Shown piece by piece: positions 13,659-16,883 of a DNA stretch of 16,883 nt. The first letter of the stretch is position 1, and the number at the start of each line of letters is the position of its first letter. Origin of the DNA: Ruminococcus sp. CAG:403. Lineage in GTDB: Bacteria > Bacillota > Clostridia > Oscillospirales > Ruminococcaceae. The position numbers were made by a program, and so were the translations under genes. The notes below the pieces were generated by a model. The model was not told where the DNA came from. It saw nothing but the letters and a program-made list of their open reading frames with translations, and ran no database searches. The stretch is from assembly GCA_000437255.1 (NCBI GenBank), contig FR899094.1, positions 44,592 through 61,474 of the forward strand. The letters run 5' to 3'.

Positions 13659-15589
13659 AGAAGCTGCTTCGCCGGAACCTTCCGGCTTGGATGAAGAATC
13701 CAACCATACAACGGCGCTTATTGGGGCTGCTGCTGTATGGGATTGTCTTTCTGGTGCATGCTGTGGTTGCCGTTCAAATGAACGTGCCCCACATGTCGCA
13801 CGATGAAATCGGCGTGCTGGCCTCTGCCGCTTATGTAACCGGGGAGGATTGGAGCGGCATTGTTTCCAATATCGGTTATTATGGATATGGCACCTCGCTG
13901 CTCTATATTCCCATTTTCTTTTTGACGAAAGGCCCGATTCTGCGGTATCGGCTGATTGCGCTGCTCAATGCAGCATATCTTTCCTTGATTCCAGTGATTG
14001 CCTTTTACCTGCTGGTGCGCTATCTGGGCATGAATCGAAAACCTGCTTTTCCGCTTGCCCTGGCAACGGGACTGTATCCGGGATACCTGGTCTATACCAA
14101 ATGGGTCTGGAATGAATCCATGATGTGCTTTTTGCCGTGGTTGATGCTGCTGTTTTTGGTGAAGCTTTACCATGCCCCCAATAAGCCCAGGCAGGCACTT
14201 TGGGGTGTTTTGCTGGCATTGACGCTGGTCTACAGCTATACGGTACACGGACGGGCACTGGCATTTTTCGTAGCTGTTTTTCTGATCGTGCTGGTTGTGC
14301 TGGTGGCACAGCGCCGGTGCATGGTGGAACCGATTTCCTTTTTGCTGTCTTTGGGTGGCTTTTATGTGCTGTCCAATTTCGGAAAGCAATTTTTCGTCCA
14401 GCATGTCTGGCTCGCACAATCCGCCGGAGAGCTGAACAATACGCTCGGCGGCACAGTCGGCGGTGTCAAGTCGCTACTGAATCTTTCCGGCATCAAGGGA
14501 CTCATCAAAATTGCCATTGGGCAGCTGTTCGCAGCGAATGCCTCCGCATATGGTATTTTAACGCTTGCGGTAGTGCTTGCGGTTCCGATTATCTGGAATG
14601 GCTGCAAGAAGAACATGTGCCTGACCAAGCAGAAGGCACCGGATGAGCGGCATACCGCCTGGCTGTTGGCGCTGTTTCAGCTGCTGCTGTTCCTGGGTGC
14701 ATTTGGCATCAGCATCTTGTTCCTGGGCAACCACGGCAGTGCCGCAGTAACACGAGGCGATTATTTCATCTATACCCGTTATATTTCCAACGTTTTGGGA
14801 ATTTGCCTCTTTTTTGCGCTGTATGCCGTGCTGCGGCACGCATATCGGCTTCGTTTGCTGGCAGTGGCAGGGATCCTATTTGCAGGGAATATGCTGTCCA
14901 TTTTTCTGCTTTCCGATACCATTCAGGCGCAGGCAGATACGTCCAATACCACCATTTTGAATCTGATCCCCTATATCGGGAAGAATCCATACTCGTTTAT
15001 CGCCTCCATTGATTTCCGTAATCTGGTGCTGGTAGTTAGTCTGGTTTTCTGCCTGGTGCTGCTGGGTATTCGTACTCGGAAGCAGGGTGGGCTGCATCTG
15101 ATTCTTTGCGGTGTGTTCCTGCAAAGCTATGCGGTTACTGCACACGATGTGATATTGGAAAACAGCCGTGCAGATTTTGCCTATGTGCATACTGCAATGC
15201 ATATTGTTTCCCAGGTGGATCAGCTGGAATCGCATTATCCGGATGTTTACTATTACAATGTGCATCAGCTCAAGCCCTTCAGCGGTTCGGCGATGCAGTT
15301 TGTACTGCCGGATGCACATTTGAAGGAATTCGACTTTGAGATTCGTTCGGATACCCAGCCGCAGGAAGTACTGGATTTTATTTCCGAAAACAGTTTGATC
15401 ATCAGTTCAGAAGACCTGAATCTGGAAGCTTATGATGCACATATTTACCGGCTGGATCATACCGCTTTGAACCGAAACAACGAATACTTCTGGGTCTATG
15501 GAGACGCCATTCGAGATTATATTCTGGAGAACAGCAGCTTACAATTTGTTCCGACAACGGCTGTCCGGGGAAATGGACAGGATTTTTGA
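13655..15589 (+). CDS. Polytopic membrane glycosyltransferase, GT-C-like
   Basis: This 644-residue protein starts with a basic cytoplasmic segment and a membrane helix near 19-41. The first outer loop carries H49-D50-E51, the acidic loop motif typical of GT-C enzymes (PMT/ArnT-like) that take a sugar from polyprenyl-phosphate. About ten more hydrophobic segments follow, then a soluble C-terminal domain of about 140 residues that would lie outside the cell. I therefore call it a GT-C-like transferase acting on the outer face; the family is inferred from topology and motif, not from strong identity. An in-frame upstream start at 13502 would overlap the previous gene by over 150 bases. The ATG at 13655 makes a 4-base ATGA overlap and has GGGAGAGGA upstream. 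The GT2 gene just downstream could supply its lipid-linked donor. An O-antigen polymerase-like role is an alternative. Confidence 0.75.
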   Translation: MKKLLRRNLPAWMKNPTIQRRLLGLLLYGIVFLVHAVVAVQMNVPHMSHDEIGVLASAAYVTGEDWSGIVSNIGYYGYGTSLLYIPIFFLTKGPILRYRLIALLNAAYLSLIPVIAFYLLVRYLGMNRKPAFPLALATGLYPGYLVYTKWVWNESMMCFLPWLMLLFLVKLYHAPNKPRQALWGVLLALTLVYSYTVHGRALAFFVAVFLIVLVVLVAQRRCMVEPISFLLSLGGFYVLSNFGKQFFVQHVWLAQSAGELNNTLGGTVGGVKSLLNLSGIKGLIKIAIGQLFAANASAYGILTLAVVLAVPIIWNGCKKNMCLTKQKAPDERHTAWLLALFQLLLFLGAFGISILFLGNHGSAAVTRGDYFIYTRYISNVLGICLFFALYAVLRHAYRLRLLAVAGILFAGNMLSIFLLSDTIQAQADTSNTTILNLIPYIGKNPYSFIASIDFRNLVLVVSLVFCLVLLGIRTRKQGGLHLILCGVFLQSYAVTAHDVILENSRADFAYVHTAMHIVSQVDQLESHYPDVYYYNVHQLKPFSGSAMQFVLPDAHLKEFDFEIRSDTQPQEVLDFISENSLIISSEDLNLEAYDAHIYRLDHTALNRNNEYFWVYGDAIRDYILENSSLQFVPTTAVRGNGQDF

Positions 15590-15614
15590 AAAGGCATAGG
15601 GAGTGCATGCAATT

Positions 15615-16580
15615 ATGAAGTTAATCATACAAATTCCCTGCTACAATGAAGCAGAGACACTGGAGCTGGCTTATAACGACCTGCCCCGGCAGATAGAGGG
15701 CATTGATACCATTGAGTATCTGATCATCAACGATGGCAGCCAGGACAACACCGTGCAGCGTGCCCGGGAACTCGGATTCCATCACATTGTATCGTTTAAG
15801 CGAAACAAAGGACTGGCACGTGGTTTTATGGCAGGACTGGATGCCTGCCTGCATTTGGGTGCAGACATCATTGTCAACACCGATGCGGACAATCAGTACT
15901 GCGGTGCGGACATTGAGAAGCTGGTGCGTCCGATTTTGGAGCAAAAAGCAGACATTGTCATTGGGGAACGGCCGATTGATCAAACCGAACATTTTTCCTG
16001 GAAGAAGAAAAAATTCCAGCACCTGGGCAGCTGGGTGGTACGGGTGGCTTCGCAGACGGATATTCCAGATGCACCAAGCGGATTCCGTGCCTATTCTCGG
16101 GATGCCGCTCTGCGCCTGAACGTGGTGAATGAGTACACCTATACCCTGGAAACCATCATTCAGGCAGGGCATAATAAGATTGCCATGACTTCTGTGCCCA
16201 TCCATACCAACCCGGAAACCCGTCCGTCCCGGCTGTTTTCCAGTATGTGGCGGTATATGAAACGCTCTTCCAGCGTCATTACCCGTTCCTTCCTGATGTA
16301 TCGGCCGCTGAAATTTTTCAGCACCATTGGGATCGTGCTGTTGCTGCTGGGACTGATTTTGGGCATTCGGTTCCTGGTTTACTTCTGCATCGGCGATGGG
16401 GACGGGCACATCCAGTCTCTCATTTTAACAGCAGTTTTGCTGATGACCGGATTCCAGACCATTTCCATTGGCTTCCTCAGCGATGTCATTGCTGCAAACC
16501 GTAAAATTTTGGAGGACGTGCAGTATCGTGTCAGAAAGGCAGACTGCAAGAATCAAGAAGATGATGAAATCGATTCATGA
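15615..16580 (+). CDS. GT2 polyprenyl-phosphate glycosyltransferase (DPM1/GtrB-like)
   Basis: This enzyme would move a sugar from a nucleotide donor onto undecaprenyl phosphate at the inner membrane face. The GT-A domain (1-225) opens with I-I-Q-I-P-C-Y-N-E-A-E-T-L and has N-D-G-S-Q-D-N-T. The metal-binding D90-A-D92 lies in N-T-D-A-D-N-Q-Y, and G-E-R and S-G-F-R-A-Y-S-R-D-A-A also occur. Two membrane helices follow near 235-260 and 270-295, as in DPM1-type enzymes of bacteria, and a short basic/acidic tail ends the 321 residues. A GTG at 15603 in frame (adding M-H-A-I) is an alternative start with AAGG 8 bases before it. The ATG at 15615 is preferred because the family motif begins right after it and GGGAG is upstream. 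It follows the GT-C-like gene by 25 bases and overlaps the next gene. Confidence 0.9.
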   Translation: MKLIIQIPCYNEAETLELAYNDLPRQIEGIDTIEYLIINDGSQDNTVQRARELGFHHIVSFKRNKGLARGFMAGLDACLHLGADIIVNTDADNQYCGADIEKLVRPILEQKADIVIGERPIDQTEHFSWKKKKFQHLGSWVVRVASQTDIPDAPSGFRAYSRDAALRLNVVNEYTYTLETIIQAGHNKIAMTSVPIHTNPETRPSRLFSSMWRYMKRSSSVITRSFLMYRPLKFFSTIGIVLLLLGLILGIRFLVYFCIGDGDGHIQSLILTAVLLMTGFQTISIGFLSDVIAANRKILEDVQYRVRKADCKNQEDDEIDS

Positions 16581-16883
16581 GATCAAAAACAGCCGGGTGC
16601 TGTATATTACAACCAAAAATACGGATTACCTGCGGGTGACGCAGGAAGTCCGGCTGCTTCAGGAGGCCGGTAATACGGTAACGCTGATTGGTTCTTCGGA
16701 AAAGAGCTACCGCAAGCGGCTGTGTACCGTCTATCGTGCGCTGCTGTCTGTCCGCATGGAGGACTACGATATCAGCATGGTGGGATTTGCACCGCAGCTG
16801 GTGCTGCCGCTGTTCGGGCGGAAATTACAGAAAAAGCCGCTGGTCATCGACTTTTTTATTTCGTTTTACGATACACTCTGTAT
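16561..16883 (+). CDS. Glycosyltransferase N-terminal part (GT4-like), runs off the right edge
   Basis: About 107 residues are visible with no stop before the window ends. The start reads M-M-K-S-I-H-E-I-K-N-S-R-V-L-Y-I-T-T-K-N. The Rossmann-like strand V-L-Y-I-T-T, the V-T-Q-E-V-R-L-L-Q-E-A-G-N-T-V-T-L-I-G segment and V-I-D-F-F-I-S-F-Y-D-T-L-C are what I expect from the acceptor half of a GT-B (GT4-like) glycosyltransferase. The donor domain with the E-x7-E motif is outside the window, so the family is tentative. The ATG at 16561 overlaps the GT2 gene by 20 bases but has only AAGAAG before it. An in-frame GTG at 16528 with GGAGGA 11 bases upstream is a real alternative start, with a 53-base overlap. 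It continues the polysaccharide operon. Confidence 0.65.
   Translation, partial: MMKSIHEIKNSRVLYITTKNTDYLRVTQEVRLLQEAGNTVTLIGSSEKSYRKRLCTVYRALLSVRMEDYDISMVGFAPQLVLPLFGRKLQKKPLVIDFFISFYDTLC

Noticed and set aside
15604..15613. TGCATGCAAT shared with the start of the permease gene at 7840-7849
   Set aside because: It is a 10-base match only, partly the same codons (H-A-I), and is not placed alike relative to the preferred starts; probably chance.

Overview
The window looks like chromosome of a low-to-mid-GC Gram-positive anaerobe. I infer a Clostridia (Oscillospiraceae/Ruminococcus-like) origin. The grounds are the Firmicutes gene order accB-fabZ-accC-accD-accA, GGAGG ribosome-binding sites, a class D-like sortase operon with an Asn/Thr-rich secreted partner, and sigma-A type promoters. 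No taxonomic search was possible. Every supported gene is on the + strand.

Region 1 (1-4160) is the end of a fatty-acid synthesis operon. It holds the 3' end of accB, then fabZ, accC, accD and accA, and after a 92-bp gap acpP. A strong intrinsic terminator closes it. Together these genes encode acetyl-CoA carboxylase (malonyl-CoA supply), the 3-hydroxyacyl-ACP dehydratase and the acyl carrier protein.

Region 2 (4161-4975) has no credible gene. It is filled by a large imperfect palindrome of at least 636 bp (4216-4851). Its arms are concentric around position 4533.5, and the outer 63-bp arms match at 61 of 63 positions. The arms are made of small hairpins. Some differ between copies by paired, compensating base changes. 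Related modules recur in the other intergenic gap (7331-7838), where they flank a terminator. This looks like an undescribed family of structured intergenic repeats and is the most unusual signal in the window.

Region 3 (4909-7518) is a three-gene operon with a clear promoter and terminator. It encodes a secreted, acidic, membrane-anchored protein with a P-x-T-containing but non-LPXTG tail, a sortase with the H/C/R catalytic triad, and a four-helix membrane protein of unknown role.

Region 4 (7710-16883, running off the right edge) is a surface-polysaccharide operon. It has its own extended -10 promoter and almost continuously overlapping genes. They encode an ABC-2 permease, an ATPase with a Wzt-type carbohydrate-binding C-terminus, an FkbM-type methyltransferase with an N-terminal coiled coil, a tandem GT4-GT4 glycosyltransferase, a GT-C-like membrane glycosyltransferase, a polyprenyl-phosphate GT2 enzyme and the start of another glycosyltransferase. 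I read this as cytoplasmic synthesis of a glycan, possibly methyl-capped, its ABC-dependent export, and decoration outside by a lipid-linked sugar route (GT2 plus GT-C).
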